Positions 47,700-58,689 of a DNA stretch of 60,000 nt are shown in pieces. The position numbers were made by a program, and so were the translations under genes. Every line of letters starts with the position of its first letter. The first letter of the stretch is position 1. Below the pieces are notes generated by a model. That model was not told where the DNA came from and did not search any database. It was given only the letters and a program-made list of their open reading frames with translations. The DNA is from Nymphaea colorata. Lineage: Eukaryota; Streptophyta; Magnoliopsida; Nymphaeales; Nymphaeaceae. The stretch spans positions 19,175,716 through 19,235,715 of the forward strand of contig NC_045144.1 in NCBI RefSeq assembly GCF_008831285.2. The letters run 5' to 3'.

Positions 47700-48770
47700 C
47701 AGCAGCTTGTTAGGAGTTAAGGCCACAGATTTAAAGTGGTCAAAATATTAAATCAGACTTGGCAACAGTCCCATCAATACAGGTGTTGTGTGTATCACTT
47801 GATATATAATACGGTACAAGGCCAATACTTTCATTGTTTTAATTTTTTGAAGTTAATTTAAATATTTTATCTTTTTAATTCATAAAATAAAAAACTATAG
47901 TTATAAAATTATTGAGCAAAACCAATATGGCAGCCAATACAGTCTTTTACAACATGGCCACCGAATATAAGATCTGAAGTAATCAGGCGGCTCCTAATAA
48001 GTTTAAACAACGTTTGTTTTCCCTCAGTGTGCTCCGAAGACATTCAAATCCACGATGGTTGAAATCCATTACTTAAACAGACGTTGGATTTCAGGCTTTT
48101 GAGCTTGTTTGGCAACAGGGATCTCATATCCACGGTGCAGATTTGAGGACCAACTGCAGCAACGGCGAAGCCACATATAAGTTGATGTGGACAGTTGCCC
48201 ACACTAGCTTCAATATTTGTTTTTTTATCTATATAGTGCCTGCAAATGTTTCTTTATTTATGTATACTAGTTCCTTTTAAGAAATGAAAATTCATGAAAT
48301 AATGCTCTCAATAAAAAATTTCTTGCTCCGCCATCTAACTGCAAGGGATGAGACTTCAAATCCGCGGAGCTGATCTGCAGTAAACAAATATGGCTTAAGG
48401 TGTTTTACAGATTTCTCTAATTGAAGGCTGGGATCCAATGTAGTATTATTTTAGACCCTAAAGGAAGAGGGCTTCATCCTTTCTCTCTCTAGAGGCCGAC
48501 TTATTGATTAATTGGTATAATGCCAGTGGACTTGGTCATGACAGTCAAGTTGACTCATTCTAAGTGAACTTGAGATTGGTCCAATCCGTGGAAGTCAGGA
48601 CTCATTGAAGACGATGATGGAACTCCCACATCACTGCAATAACTCTTACTGGCATCTCTCGAATATTATATTCAATATTTTATAGGAAATTTCTTAAATT
48701 TCCACGTGGCAAAGTTTGCATCTCTTATCTTTCCTTTTCTCTCGTGGAGAAGTTTGACTGACAGAAGTTG
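47700..48770. repeat. Cassette preceding type-1 gene B
   Basis: Contains the 60-bp ATTTAAAGTGGTCAAAATATT block (47722), a diverged copy of the 230-bp block (48100-48225) and the flank GATTAATTGGTATAATGCCAGTG (48507) that precedes type-1 genes. A CCACGTGG G-box-like site lies at 48701-48708. Confidence 0.6.
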
Positions 48771-48776
48771 GCGGAA

Positions 48777-49286
48777 ATGTCTCATTGGGGACAGTCTTTC
48801 TTCAGTTGTAAGATCCACAAGATCAAAAGAACCAAATTCCAACTTTTTTTTTATAAATAAATGTACATTTTAGACTTTTAAACTTTTTCACAATTCTTTT
48901 TTGTCCTTTTAAAAAGGTTATTTTTTTTAACATATACAAAGGTATTTTTGGTCATTGCACAGGTTTATACACAATTTTTTATGCATAGGAATGTACATAT
49001 AACCTGCTTCAGAGCATATGAGTTTAAAAATATCATAATAAGTTTTTTCAAAATGAATCTTATTGTTTCTTTACAGGGAAAGAAGACTAAGAAGTTTGTA
49101 TGGGTTGTTATGAGGAAGGTGATAGTGCATCTTCTGTTTGATCATGTTGGGCTTGGGGAAGTTGCTGATGCTGTTACTCAAGTTATTAATGTTTCTGCTG
49201 GCTATGTAGTTGAAATTGGACCCAAATTCGGGACAATGTCAAGAAATAGATATTTGTTCTTCATGTTTGAGTTCCTAGAAAAGTAA
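48777..49286 (+). pseudogene. Type-1 small gene B: exon 1 and open exon 2, splice frame broken
   Basis: The exon 1 region starts MSHWGQSFFS. The donor used in A, C and D (AAG|GT) is replaced by AAAGAACC. The only good donor left, T|GTAAGA at 48808, gives phase 1, and splicing to the conserved acceptor (TTTACAG, exon from 49077) would end after WKED. I tried other AGs upstream and none restores the frame. Exon 2 is open for 69 codons: GKKTKKFVWVVMRKVIVHLL, then FDHVGLGEVADAV, then a tail ending FMFEFLEK. The related copy E has the same splice problem. It could be a pseudogene, use another start, or retain the intron (a frame from 48948 stays open into exon 2). Confidence 0.5.
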
Positions 49287-49768
49287 TGTAATAAATAAAC
49301 CTGTAGATCTTGTGTATTTATTTACCAATTAATTTCTCTATTCAAGCCTTCGATGACGGCATTGGAGTTTGCATATATTTATGGAAGAAAACAAAGCTTC
49401 TTGAGCTCCAGCTACTCACTTCAATTTTGAAAATTTTGTTCTTCTCCTGAATTAGATTTTCCTTGTAAAATGGTTACCAAAGTGTGTGACCTATCAAATA
49501 GGTGAATAGCAAATGACCAACTAATCGTTTGGCTAACCCTCTTATAAATTTTTGAACATCTCCAATAATCTTCAAAACTGGTCTAAACTTTCTCACCGTA
49601 AGTGTTGCAAGTAAGTGTGTCGTCACCTTTCGCTAGTTAAGACGATGACCGACCCTCCAAGGACAGCAATGGTTGATGGTGAACCCTGATTAGAAGGCGA
49701 GGGTCGACGACAAATCATCACAATCAAGCAATAGTGATCCTCATTGGTATATTAGCTTTAGCAACAAT

Positions 49769-49801
49769 TTATAGTCTTTCTTTCATATATATTGTGCGTG
49801 T

Positions 49802-49842
<41 letters not shown>

Positions 49843-49860
49843 TATATATATATTGCTGGG
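49769..49860. repeat. (AT)n tract upstream of gene C
   Basis: AT run at about 49804-49852, between type-1 gene B and type-2 gene C. Confidence 0.9.
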
Positions 49861-50000
49861 CCAACCCCTTACTTATTGGCTTGATATAATGCAGGTAGAC
49901 TTGGTCTAACATGACTCGTTCCATGTTTGATTGAGCTCCATCCATGCCATTCAATATTTTATATTAAGTTTCCTGCTCGGTTCCGCATGCCTTGGCTCTC

Positions 50001-50006
50001 TTTAAA
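50001..50006 (+). promoter_or_regulatory. TATA-like TTTAAA of small gene C
   Basis: TTTAAATG occupies the place of the TATAAATG of gene A in an otherwise conserved promoter (CCTTGGCTCTC before; CTTCAATAGCCTGAATCG after). Confidence 0.45.
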
Positions 50007-50129
50007 TGTGGGCAGATCTTCAATAGCCTGAATCGTGCGAGCAGCTTCACTTTTGCATACCACCTCTGTGACTCTTCTCTTTCTTTTTATCTTATTGACG
50101 GGCTGCAGATTGACAGATTTTTGCAGGAA

Positions 50130-50863
50130 ATGCCTCATCTGTGGTCGTCTTCTGCACTTGTAAAATCCAATGGATTCAAGGTGCTTGCTTTTCTCATTAG
50201 AGCTAGAAGATGAATTTAAGCAGCCTACAATGAATGTCCTTGACATTAAGGCTGCATACGAGATTCCACTAAGAGAACTCAAGATCGACTCAAACTTGAG
50301 ACAAGCTTTATAGAAGAGGCTTGATCTCAACTCGACAATACAGCCGCTGAACTCAGCTTGACTCGATTAACTCGTTTTTGTTGAGGATGTTGGTTTCTTT
50401 TTACTCATTTAATTACTTTCTCATCATATTTTCAGCATTCATTATATAGTTGAATCGAGTTGAATTATTACAACTTGAACTCAACTCGTTTAAAATTTCG
50501 AACATACATTTGAGCTCGAGCTCAACTTGTTTATAAACTGAGTCATGTTCGAGCTGGGTTTTGATGAGCGAGTTCAAAGTCGAGGTCGAACTGTCCTTAT
50601 GCAGACTTGCTTGACATGATTATTATTGGCTGTTACAGAAAAAGAAGGCTATGAAGATTGCATTTAAGATTGTGAGGAAGCTGGTATTTCATGCTGCGTT
50701 AGGTCATCTTGGGCTTGGGGAAGTTGCTGATCAAGGTTTTGAATTGTTATGGGCTATTATAAAGAAGGTGTTAAAGGAGCTGAAAGAGCGTGCTGTGCCT
50801 CTGCTGTGGGAGTATGTTCTGCCGGCGCTTGCTAATGCTGGTTTTCCTGATTTAACTTACTAA
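50130..50863 (+). CDS. Small lysine-rich amphipathic protein C, two exons, 91 residues
   Basis: Exon 1 is 50130-50180 (MPHLWSSSALVKSNGFK), donor AAG|GTGCTT. Exon 2 is 50639-50863, after acceptor GTTACAG, in phase 0. The mature frame has a basic start (KKKAMKIAFKIVRK), the core ALGHLGLGEVADQGFELLW, a heptad-like helix IIKKVLKELKERAVPLLWE and a tail ending ALANAGFPDLTY. No signal peptide and no cysteine. The two predicted helices, charged on one face, could form a coiled coil or associate with membranes; that is inference. Gene D is its close paralogue. The 458-bp intron carries an AACTCG/GAGCTCGAG dispersed repeat. I do not recognise the family. It sits 1.4 kb downstream of type-1 gene B, as D and F sit downstream of type-1 copies. 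Confidence 0.65.
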
Positions 50864-51289
50864 CGTTTCTGAAATGGACCGATGTAAGGATTGAATTGAA
50901 ACGGATTGTATGAATTAAAATATGTGGAATTAAAATATGTAGACAAAAGTGTGTGGATCTTATATTTGTTTGGTGAAAAATTGCCTCCTTTTATGAGAAT
51001 TTGATGTCTAGCAGCTTTGGATTTTTTTTTTCCGCTCAAAATTTGTAATCTTTCTTCTTGTTAGTTTGTATTAGACCTTTCTTATATTCATATGCTATTG
51101 GGGTTTCTGCACACTCGATGATCAGGCCAGCCCTTACCTGACCCCTAATCCGAAATGACAATCGCTTCTCTCTCTCACTGGAGGCCGAATTGCGTGCACA
51201 CTTACTCTCTGTGTGTACAAGTATGCACCGAACAAGGGATACATTTTAGACTTTTGAATATTTTCACAATTTCTTTTCTTTTTTTTTAA

Positions 51290-51515
51290 AGTTTCTTGTT
51301 TTGAAAATCGACCAGCTCACCGGCCGGAAACACCGCCGTCGACAGCACCACCAGTTATTCTCTCTTCCTCTCTTTTTCTCTCTCTCTCTCCATCCCTAAC
51401 TCTATTTATTTATTCTCATGCCGCTCTGCACATCCACCAGCTTACCGGCCGGAAACACTGCCGTCGACAGCACCACCAGGTATTCACCGGCCGGAAACAC
51501 CGCCGTCGACAGCTT
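51290..51515. repeat. CCGGCCGGAAACACCGCCGTCGACAG minisatellite
   Basis: Three copies of a GC-rich unit, with CCGGCCGGAAACAC followed by GCCGTCGACAGC, are at about 51322, 51445 and 51488, separated by CT-rich text. Another copy is at 55531 and an inverted one at 44268. In three copies the unit is followed by ACCACCAG and T/GTAT, which resembles a splice donor. Confidence 0.85.
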
Positions 51516-51990
51516 TTCGGTTACGGCACGTCCTCCGTCTGCTGGGTGACTGTGCTGCGCCATCTTTTCACTCTCTCTCCACCTTTTCTTATTTTCGTTT
51601 TACTGTGTGATTGTCTTGTATATTCGTCTTTTATTTTTGTTTTTGCGGTTTGTTTTTATATTTAGGGGACTTCTTGTCCTTAAATTTTGCTATAAATTCT
51701 GATTTTATGGGCTCTTTCTTTTTTCCTATCTCTATCCTTCCCTAACTTTATTTATTTATTCTCGTGCGGCTGTGCACACCAAATGAGCTGAAAAACCTTT
51801 TAATTGATGTTAATAGCTAAAACAAGCGCTATATATATCTTGCACCAGCATGTTAGGAGTTAGTGCCACAAATTTAAACTGGTCAAAACATTAAATCAGA
51901 CTTGGTAACAGTCTTATCAATAAAGCTGTCGTGTAAGGCCAATATTTTCGTTCTTTTATTTTTTTAATTAATTTTTTTCTTTTCAAGTCA

Positions 51991-52042
<52 letters not shown>

Positions 52043-52080
52043 GCAAAGCCAATATGTCAGGCCCATACCCTTTTTTAAAA
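51516..52080. repeat. Spacer with 60-bp block and (AT)n tract
   Basis: Holds the ATTTAAACTGGTCAAAACATT block (51866) and an AT tract at about 51995-52038. No gene seen. Confidence 0.6.
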
Positions 52081-52310
52081 CGTTGATAGCAAATTTAAGA
52101 TCTGAAGTAATCAGCCGCCAGCTGATCAATCTGAACTTGCTGTTAATGGTTACAAACTTAAAACATACGGTGGATTTGAGGCTTTTGAGGTCATCTCTGC
52201 AACAGGGATCTCATATCCATGGTGTAGATTTGAGGTCCAACTGCAGCAATGGCGAAGCCACTTATTAGGTGATGTAGGCAGTTGCCCACACTAGCCGCAA
52301 TGTTTTTTCT
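52080..52310. repeat. 230-bp block, near-identical to 35395-35625
   Basis: It differs from the left copy by only a few substitutions, although the two lie 16.7 kb apart. That points to a recent duplication. A 61-codon frame is present in both copies, with one or two replacements. Confidence 0.8.
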
Positions 52311-52479
52311 TTATTTGGATGTAGTGCCTTCAAATATTTGCTTATTTAGGTATACTAGATTTGCAATTGAATTGCTGTAAAAAATATAGCGTTTTGATGA
52401 AAATCAAAAGTCAGACAGTTATTTGATATTTGTCTATTCGTTGGGCATCACTTTGTTGCCTTTTATTTCATATATTTAA

Positions 52480-52863
52480 GGCCCGTTTGATGGGCAGGAT
52501 ATTTCTTATAGCCGTATAAATAAAATTCAAAATTTTGAAAATTTTTTTTGCCCATCAAACTTGGGATGAGAAAATTGAATGTCGGGTTGGTTTTTGAAAA
52601 GTTTTTCCAAAAATTTCTTTCCATCTCAAAGGGTAGAAAAAAAAATTCAGGATGTTCTCAAGCAATGCTTAATCCAACTATTTCGTTTTTTCTTCTTTCA
52701 TTTTTATCAAACTGAGAAATTTATTTCCTGAAACACAAACCCAAGTACAACAAACACAAAGAGGTTTTGAAAATCTAGATTTTGTTTCCATTTCTTCAAA
52801 TCCTGAAATAAGTTTATAAAAACTTCTTTTTAACTCCATATTTTCAATGCATCAAACGGCTCC
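52480..52863. mobile_element. MITE, PIF/Harbinger (Tourist-like), copy 2
   Basis: The left end GGCCCGTTTGATG and right end CATCAAACGGCTCC are inverted repeats. TAA flanks both sides, and the interior matches 46880-47255 closely. Surrounding DNA is also shared (for example TTGATATTTG and TTTGTTGCCTTTT before it), so this copy arose by segmental duplication, not by a second insertion. Confidence 0.75.
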
Positions 52864-52869
52864 TAAATT

Positions 52870-53990
52870 ATTTGGGTTAGATCCAATGAATAAAGCCTAC
52901 CCTGGTTTATCCACAAATGTGGATTAGTAACAGATGTGCTACGCCAAGCAAAGGATCGCGAGTCCGCCAAACAATCTTTTCGTTAGCCATTCTATTCAAT
53001 TTAAGACTTTTAGTTGTTAGACTTATGAAGAATCTTCTTAGTTTTTGACTTTTCTAATTAATGATTGGGAGAAAAACAATAAGCTGAAAAGGCTGTTAAT
53101 TTAGGCTAGATACTAAAATACCTTATCTTCTCTCTTTCTCCTTGTTTTTCCCACAATCATCCACATTAATAAATCAATGGCTAGGATAAGTCTTACCGGT
53201 TTAGAGCCTAAGAGGTTATATATATATATATATACGATCATCTTCTATGACTAAACATTTATGAATTTGGAGAACAGTAGGGAAATCCTGACTCTAGCAG
53301 CATCTTGTTAGGAGTTAAGGCCTCAAATTTAAAGTGGTCAAAATATTAAATCAGACTTGGCAACAGTCCTATCAATACAGGTGTTGTCTGTATCACTTGA
53401 TATATAATACGGTACAAGGACAATATTTTCAGTGTTTTAATTTTTTTGAATTAATTTAAATATTTTATCTTTTTAATTCATAAAATCAAAAAGTATAGTT
53501 ATAAAATTAGTGGGCAAAACCAATATGTCAGCCAATACAGTTTTTTTACAACATGGCCACCGAATTTACAAGATGTTAGCGGGATTTCTAAGGTAGGCAT
53601 GCGATGCCTTGGACCTTAGGGGCAAAAGGAAAGGGAGATGACTTCAGCCTTTCTTCGGGCCGCTTCCACTTATGGCGGACTCATTGATTAATTGGTATAA
53701 TGCCAGTGAACTTGGTCATGACAGTAAACTTGGCTCATTCTATGTGAACGTCATGACAGTAAACTTGGCTCATTCTATGTGAACTTGAACTCTGTCCAAT
53801 CCATGGAAGTAAAGACCCAGTGAAGACGCCGATTGAACTCCCACATTACCACAATAACTCTTATTGGCATCCCTTGATTATTATATTCAATATTTTATAG
53901 GAAATTTCTTCCAAGTTCCGCGTGGCAAGTTCGCATCTCATATCTTTCCTTTTCTCTCGTCTGGAAGACTGACTCACAGAAGTCGGTGGA
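52870..53990. repeat. Cassette preceding type-1 copy G
   Basis: One 155-bp unit (near 52945), closing phrases (53110), AT tract (53216-53234), 60-bp block (53328), then the GATTAATTGGTATAATGCCAGTG flank (53685). A direct duplication of about 45 bp carrying GTCATGACAGTAAACTTGGC sits at about 53713-53785. It corresponds to 47260-48770. Confidence 0.65.
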
Positions 53991-53991
53991 A

Positions 53992-54060
53992 ATGCCGCAT
54001 CGGGGACAGTATTTCTTCAGTTGTACGGTTGCATGGTCCACCCCTTTACTTATTGGCTTG
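53992..54060 (+). pseudogene. Type-1 exon-1 remnant G
   Basis: MPHRGQYFFS is the counterpart of exon 1 of B and E. Exon 2 is absent: the sequence runs straight into the flank of gene D (CCACCCCTTTACTTATTGGCTTG), about 300 bp before D's start codon. Confidence 0.65.
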
Positions 54061-54306
54061 ATATAATGTAGGTAGACGTGGTCTAACATGACTCATTCCA
54101 TGTTCTATTGAACTCCATCTAAGTTACTCAATGTTTTATAAGAAGTTTCCTGCTGGCTTCCACATGCCTTGGCTCTCTTTAAATGTGCACAGATCTTCGA
54201 TAGCCTGAATCGTGGCGAGAAGCTTCACTTTTACGAACCACCTCTGTGACTCTTCTCTTTCTTTTCATCTTATTGACGGGCTGCGGAGTGGCAGATGTTT
54301 CTGGAA

Positions 54307-55022
54307 ATGCTTCATCAGGGGCAGTCTTCTGCAGTTGTAAAATCCAATGGATTCAAGGTACTTGCTTTTCTCATTACTGGAAGATGAATTTAAGCAGCCT
54401 ACAATGAATGTCCTTGACATTAAGGCTCTCGAGCTTGGCTCAAACTTTTATAGAACAGGCTTGATCTCAACTCGGCAATAGAGCCGCTGAACTCAGCTTG
54501 ACTCGATTAACTCATTTTTGTTAAGGATGTCCGGTTTCTTTTTAACTCGTTTAGCTGATACTCATTTGATTACTTTCTCATCATATTTTTGCATTCATTA
54601 TATAGTCGAGTCGAGTTGAGTTATCACAATTCATTCGAACTCAACTCATTTAACATTTCTAGCACACATTTGAGCTCAAGCTCACCTTGTTTATAAACTG
54701 AGTCATGTTCGAGTTGGGTTTTGATGAGCAAGATCAAGTCGAGGTCGAGCTGTCCTTATGCAGACTTGCTTGACATGATTATTATTGGCTGTTACAGAAA
54801 AAGAAGGCTATGAAGATTGCATTTAAGATTGTGAGGAAGATGGTATTTCATGCTGCGTTGGGTCATCTTGGGCTTGGGGAAGTTGCTGATCAAGGTTTTG
54901 AATGGTTATGGGCTATTATAAAGAAGGTGTTAAAGGAACTGAAAGAGCGTGCTGTGTCTCTGCTGTTGGAGTATGTTCTGCCGGCGCTTGCTAATGCTGT
55001 TTTTTCTGGCTTAACTAACTAA
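54307..55022 (+). CDS. Small lysine-rich amphipathic protein D, two exons, 91 residues
   Basis: Exon 1 is 54307-54357 (MLHQGQSSAVVKSNGFK), donor AAG|GTACTT. Exon 2 is 54798-55022, after GTTACAG, in phase 0. Same architecture as C. Comparing exon 2 by eye, eight codons differ by replacement and two or three by silent change. The replacements are concentrated after the GLGEVAD core (for example LLWE to LLLE, NAGFPDLTY to NAVFSGLTN). This ratio is near or above the neutral expectation. The promoter carries TTTAAATG at 54178. The family is not recognised. Confidence 0.65.
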
Positions 55023-55517
55023 AGTTTCTCTTGAAATTGGATCGGAATTTGTACCTGATATTGGACCTGCGTTTTTGGGTTGCAACGGATTGTATGACAT
55101 AAAATATGTGGGCATAAATGTATGGGATCTTGCATTTGTTTTTTGGAATTAATGTAGTTAAGTAAAGAAGAAGTTAATTTTTTTTTTTGTATTCGCTCAA
55201 AAATTGTAAATCTTTCTTCTTGTGTTTCTTCTTTTAGTTTGTATTAGATCTTTCTTGTATTCGGGTTTCTGCACACTGAGTGATCAGGCCAGCCCATTAC
55301 CTGACCCCTAATCCGAATTGATGATCGCTTCTCCCTCTCACTGGAGGTCGAATTGCGTGCACACTTCTATGCGTGCACAAGAATGCACCAAAGTTAAAAC
55401 GAAAAGGGATACATTTTAGACTTTTTAATATTTTCACAATCGCTTTTTTGTTTTTTTTTTTTAAGTTTCTTGTTTTTACTTAAATAGAGATGTTTTGGTT
55501 GGATTGTCCCTTGGGAG

Positions 55518-55570
55518 ATCGACCAGCTCGCCGGCCGGAAACACCGCCGTCGACAGCACCACCAGGTATA
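55518..55570. repeat. Single CCGGCCGG-type unit
   Basis: CGACCAGCTCGCCGGCCGGAAACAC and GCCGTCGACAGCACCACCAG, followed by GTATATATACTCTCTC. Matches the units at 51305-51512. Confidence 0.85.
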
Positions 55571-55709
55571 TATACTCTCTCTCTCTCTTTGAGGTACATC
55601 AGTTTCTTATTTCTTCCTCACAATGGTGTGATTGGGTATTTCTAACTTTATTTATTTATTCTCATCCCGCTCTGCACAGCAAAGAAGCTGAAAAAGCTTT
55701 TAATTGATG

Positions 55710-56650
55710 TTAGATACTAAAATACCTTATATTTATTTGAGCACTAGCTGCAAAGTTTTTCTTTATTTGCATATAGCGCATTTAAATATTTGTTTATTTA
55801 GGTATACTAGTTCCTTTTAAAAAAGGAAAATTCATGAAATAATGCCTCTGAATCAAAAATTTCCATTGAATTGCAGTGGGATCAGACCGCTGTCAGCAAT
55901 ATCGCGTCTTAATCGAACAAGACGAGTTAAATACCTGAAAAATAAATCAGACATATAATATGGCAATAAGATGAGACTTTTTAAAAAAATGTGAAAATGC
56001 GGATTATATGAGTTTCTTAGTATTTTTTATTAATTTCTGATTTATTTTTTTTATAATTTATAGGATTTTTTAAATGTTTTTAAATTTCTAACAAATTACC
56101 AAGATTTTCTTAAAATATTTCCAAGATATACAACTTTGTCATATTATACTCAAGAAATTTTTTGCCTTATAATACCCATACACGGTATATGCGACAATGG
56201 ATCAGACTTCAAATCCTCCTCTGAGCTGAGATTCACATGGATATGATGTGGAACAAACCTGGGTTAATGTGTTTTACAAATTTCTCTAATTGAAGGCAGA
56301 CATCCAATGTTTGAGCATGATGGTATTATTTCGGATGAAGGGAAGAGGGCTTCAGCCTTTCTCTAAAGGTGGACTTATTGATTAATTGGTACAATGGCAG
56401 TCGGCTTGGTCATGACAGTCCATTTGACTCATTCTATGTGAACTTGAATTTGGTCCAATCCATGGAAATCAAGACTCATTGAAGACGCTCATTGGACTCT
56501 CACATCACCACAATAATTTTTATTGGCATCTCTCTAATATTATATTCAATATTTTATAGGAAATTTCTTACAATTTCCAGATGGGAAGTTTGGATCTCCT
56601 TATCTTTCCTTTCCTCTCATTGAGAAGTTTGATTGACAGAAGTTGGTGGA
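55710..56650. repeat. Cassette preceding type-1 copy E
   Basis: A shortened version of the flank. It includes ATACTAAAATACCTTAT (55714), a GTATACTAGTTCCTTTTAA phrase also at 48265, a TTTCTAACAAATTACCAAGATTTTCTT stretch like that at 35955, and GATTAATTGGTACAATGGCAGTC (56380). Confidence 0.6.
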
Positions 56651-56652
56651 AA

Positions 56653-57091
56653 TGCCTCATCGGAAACAGTCTTTCTTTAACTGTAAGACCCAAATAACTA
56701 ATTCCAATTTTTTTTTCTTTTTTTGTATAAAATAATGTACATTTTAGACTTTTTTCAAGACTCTTTTTTGTCCTTTTAAAAGAGTTATTTTCTTACATAA
56801 ACAACGGTATTTGGGTCATTGCATACTTCTGTACGTAATTTTTTGTGCATAAGATTGTATACATAACCAGTTTTTGAGAAGATGAGTTTAAAAATATTAT
56901 AATGAATTTCTTCAAAATGGGTCTTATTGTTTCTTTTACAGGGAAAGAAGATTAAGAAGTTTGTATGGGTTGTTATGAGGAAGCTGATAATGCATGGTCT
57001 GTTTGATCATGTTGGGCTTTGGGAAGTTGCTAATGCTGCTTTTGTTTACTTAACTAAATGGTTATGCATGCAAATATCGGCCACCAACTAA
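56653..57091 (+). pseudogene. Type-1 small gene E
   Basis: Exon 1 starts MPHRKQSFFN, followed by a T|GTAAGA donor as in B, with the same phase problem: splicing would end after WKED. Exon 2 (56942-57091) is open for 49 codons, GKKIKKFVWVVMRKLIMHGL then FDHVGLWEVANAAFVYLTK and a new tail CMQISATN. A missing stop (ACTAAATGG where psi2 and psi3 read ACTAATTGA or ACTAATTAA) extends the frame into unrelated flank. Confidence 0.5.
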
Positions 57092-57437
57092 GATCAGGAG
57101 TAATCAAACGCATCCAAATAGTCGTCAACTTATGGATTTCCCCAATGTCTATGCATGGTGGCATGGTGCACCTCTTTAGTTATTGGCTTGGTATAGATAA
57201 TGCATGTAGACTTTGTCTAAAATGACTCGTTCCATGTTCTATGTTGAACTCCATCCAAGCCATTCATGATTTTATATGAACTTTCCTGCTCGCTCCACAT
57301 GCCTTGGCTTTCCATAAATATGCACAGTTTTTCAATAGCCTGAATCGTGGCGAGCAGCTTCACTTTTGCGAACCACGTTTCTAACTCCTCTTTCTCTTTA
57401 TCTTATTGAAGCCTGCAGATTCACAGAAGTTGCTGGA

Positions 57438-57490
57438 AATGCCTCATCATGGACAGTCTTTGCAGCTGTAAAATCCAATGGATTCAAGGT
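57438..57490 (+). pseudogene. Type-2 exon-1 remnant F
   Basis: ATGCCTCATCATGGACAG matches exon 1 of A, C and D, but a small deletion (TCTTTGCAGCTG for TCTTCTGCAGTTG) brings a stop after ten codons. The donor AAG|GTACTT survives. No exon 2 follows; instead an expanded GAGCTCGAG-type repeat fills 57540-57990. Confidence 0.7.
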
Positions 57491-57539
57491 ACTTGCTTTT
57501 CTCATTCGCAATGGTTGGATTGTCGCTCAGGAGACCGCA

Positions 57540-57990
57540 ACAAGTCTAGCGTGGGTCATGTACGAGTTTGAGCGAGTCATTTGCTTAACGAGTCGAACTC
57601 GAGTTCATAAATCGACTCGTTCAAATAATCGAGTTGAGTTTGAGCTCAACACATAGCTGCCGAGTTGAGTTTGAGCTCAACACATAGCTGCCGAGTCGAG
57701 TTTGAGCTTTAATCAAGTTTGTCAAGCCTTAATCAAGTCGATATATTCAATCGTGTTTGTCGAGCTCGAGGTCAATACGTAATGATAAGTATCAATTCTA
57801 TTCAAACGAGTTTGTCGAGCCCTAATCGAGTCAAGCTTGAACTCAACGCGTAACTATCGAGTCGAGCTCGAGTTGCTGCCATCGAGCTATTCTCGAGCTC
57901 GAGGTTTCATTAGTCGAGCTGAGCTCGAGGTTTCATTAGTCAAGCTGAGCTCGAGCTTACTGAACTTGGGCTCGACTCAACTCATGTTCA
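57540..57990. repeat. Expanded GAGTTTGAGCTC / CGAGCTCGAG repeat
   Basis: Degenerate palindromic hexamers (GAGCTC, CTCGAG, TCGAGC) recur many times, including an exact duplication of about 40 bp, with GAGCTCAACACATAGCTGCC at about 57640 and again at 57672. Shorter relatives occur in the introns of A, C and D and near 45050. Confidence 0.8.
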
Positions 57991-58070
57991 CACCTAACCA
58001 CCAGGTATTCTCTATCCCTCTCTTTCTTTTTGCGTCGGTTTGAGATCCATAGCCGCCTGCGCCTTTAGCA

Positions 58071-58075
<5 letters not shown>

Positions 58076-58136
<61 letters not shown>
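58076..58136. repeat. (CT)n microsatellite, about 60 bp
   Basis: Uninterrupted CT run. The flanks (ACCACCAGGTATTCTC before; TGAGGTATATCAGTTT after) match those around the short CT tract at 55570-55600, showing length change at a duplicated site. Confidence 0.95.
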
Positions 58137-58141
<5 letters not shown>

Positions 58142-58199
58142 TATCAGTTTTTTCTCTCTTCCTAACAATGGTGATTAGATATTCCTAAGTTTATTTATT

Positions 58200-58685
58200 T
58201 ATTCTCATCCGCCCTTTGTGTTTTTGTTTTGTACAGAAGCGAATAAAAAAAACATCAGCCTTCATAAATACATGGCAAGACTGTGGCTACGCACCGTCCA
58301 CTGGTGCTGAAAAGGACCAAGACCATTTTTAGATCTCACGGTTTTTAGATCTGTTCTAGATAGGGAAGGGGTGTTTGAATGAACAAATAACTAGCTCCAG
58401 TGGGATTCCTCCTTTTCTCTATGAAGAAGAGGGTGCAAGCTGCATGGAGCAGCACCATGCTTTCTACATACTTATATTGTTGGGGTTTAGGCCCATTTAC
58501 AGCACTTACGCATTCACTTACTGCTCACTTACTGCCCTTTTGGCAAAACAATATGTACTTTTTATATGAATATGGCTTAAAATTTGGAGCAGATTCATGA
58601 AACTCCGGGAAAATGTGTTTTGTGAATTTATCTTAATTTTTAAAGGTAGATTCATAAAACACTTAAAAAACATTCTCATTAACAA
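58200..58685. other. Gene-free spacer
   Basis: No gene recognised and no clear paralogue in the window. Confidence 0.4.
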
Positions 58686-58689
58686 AGGA

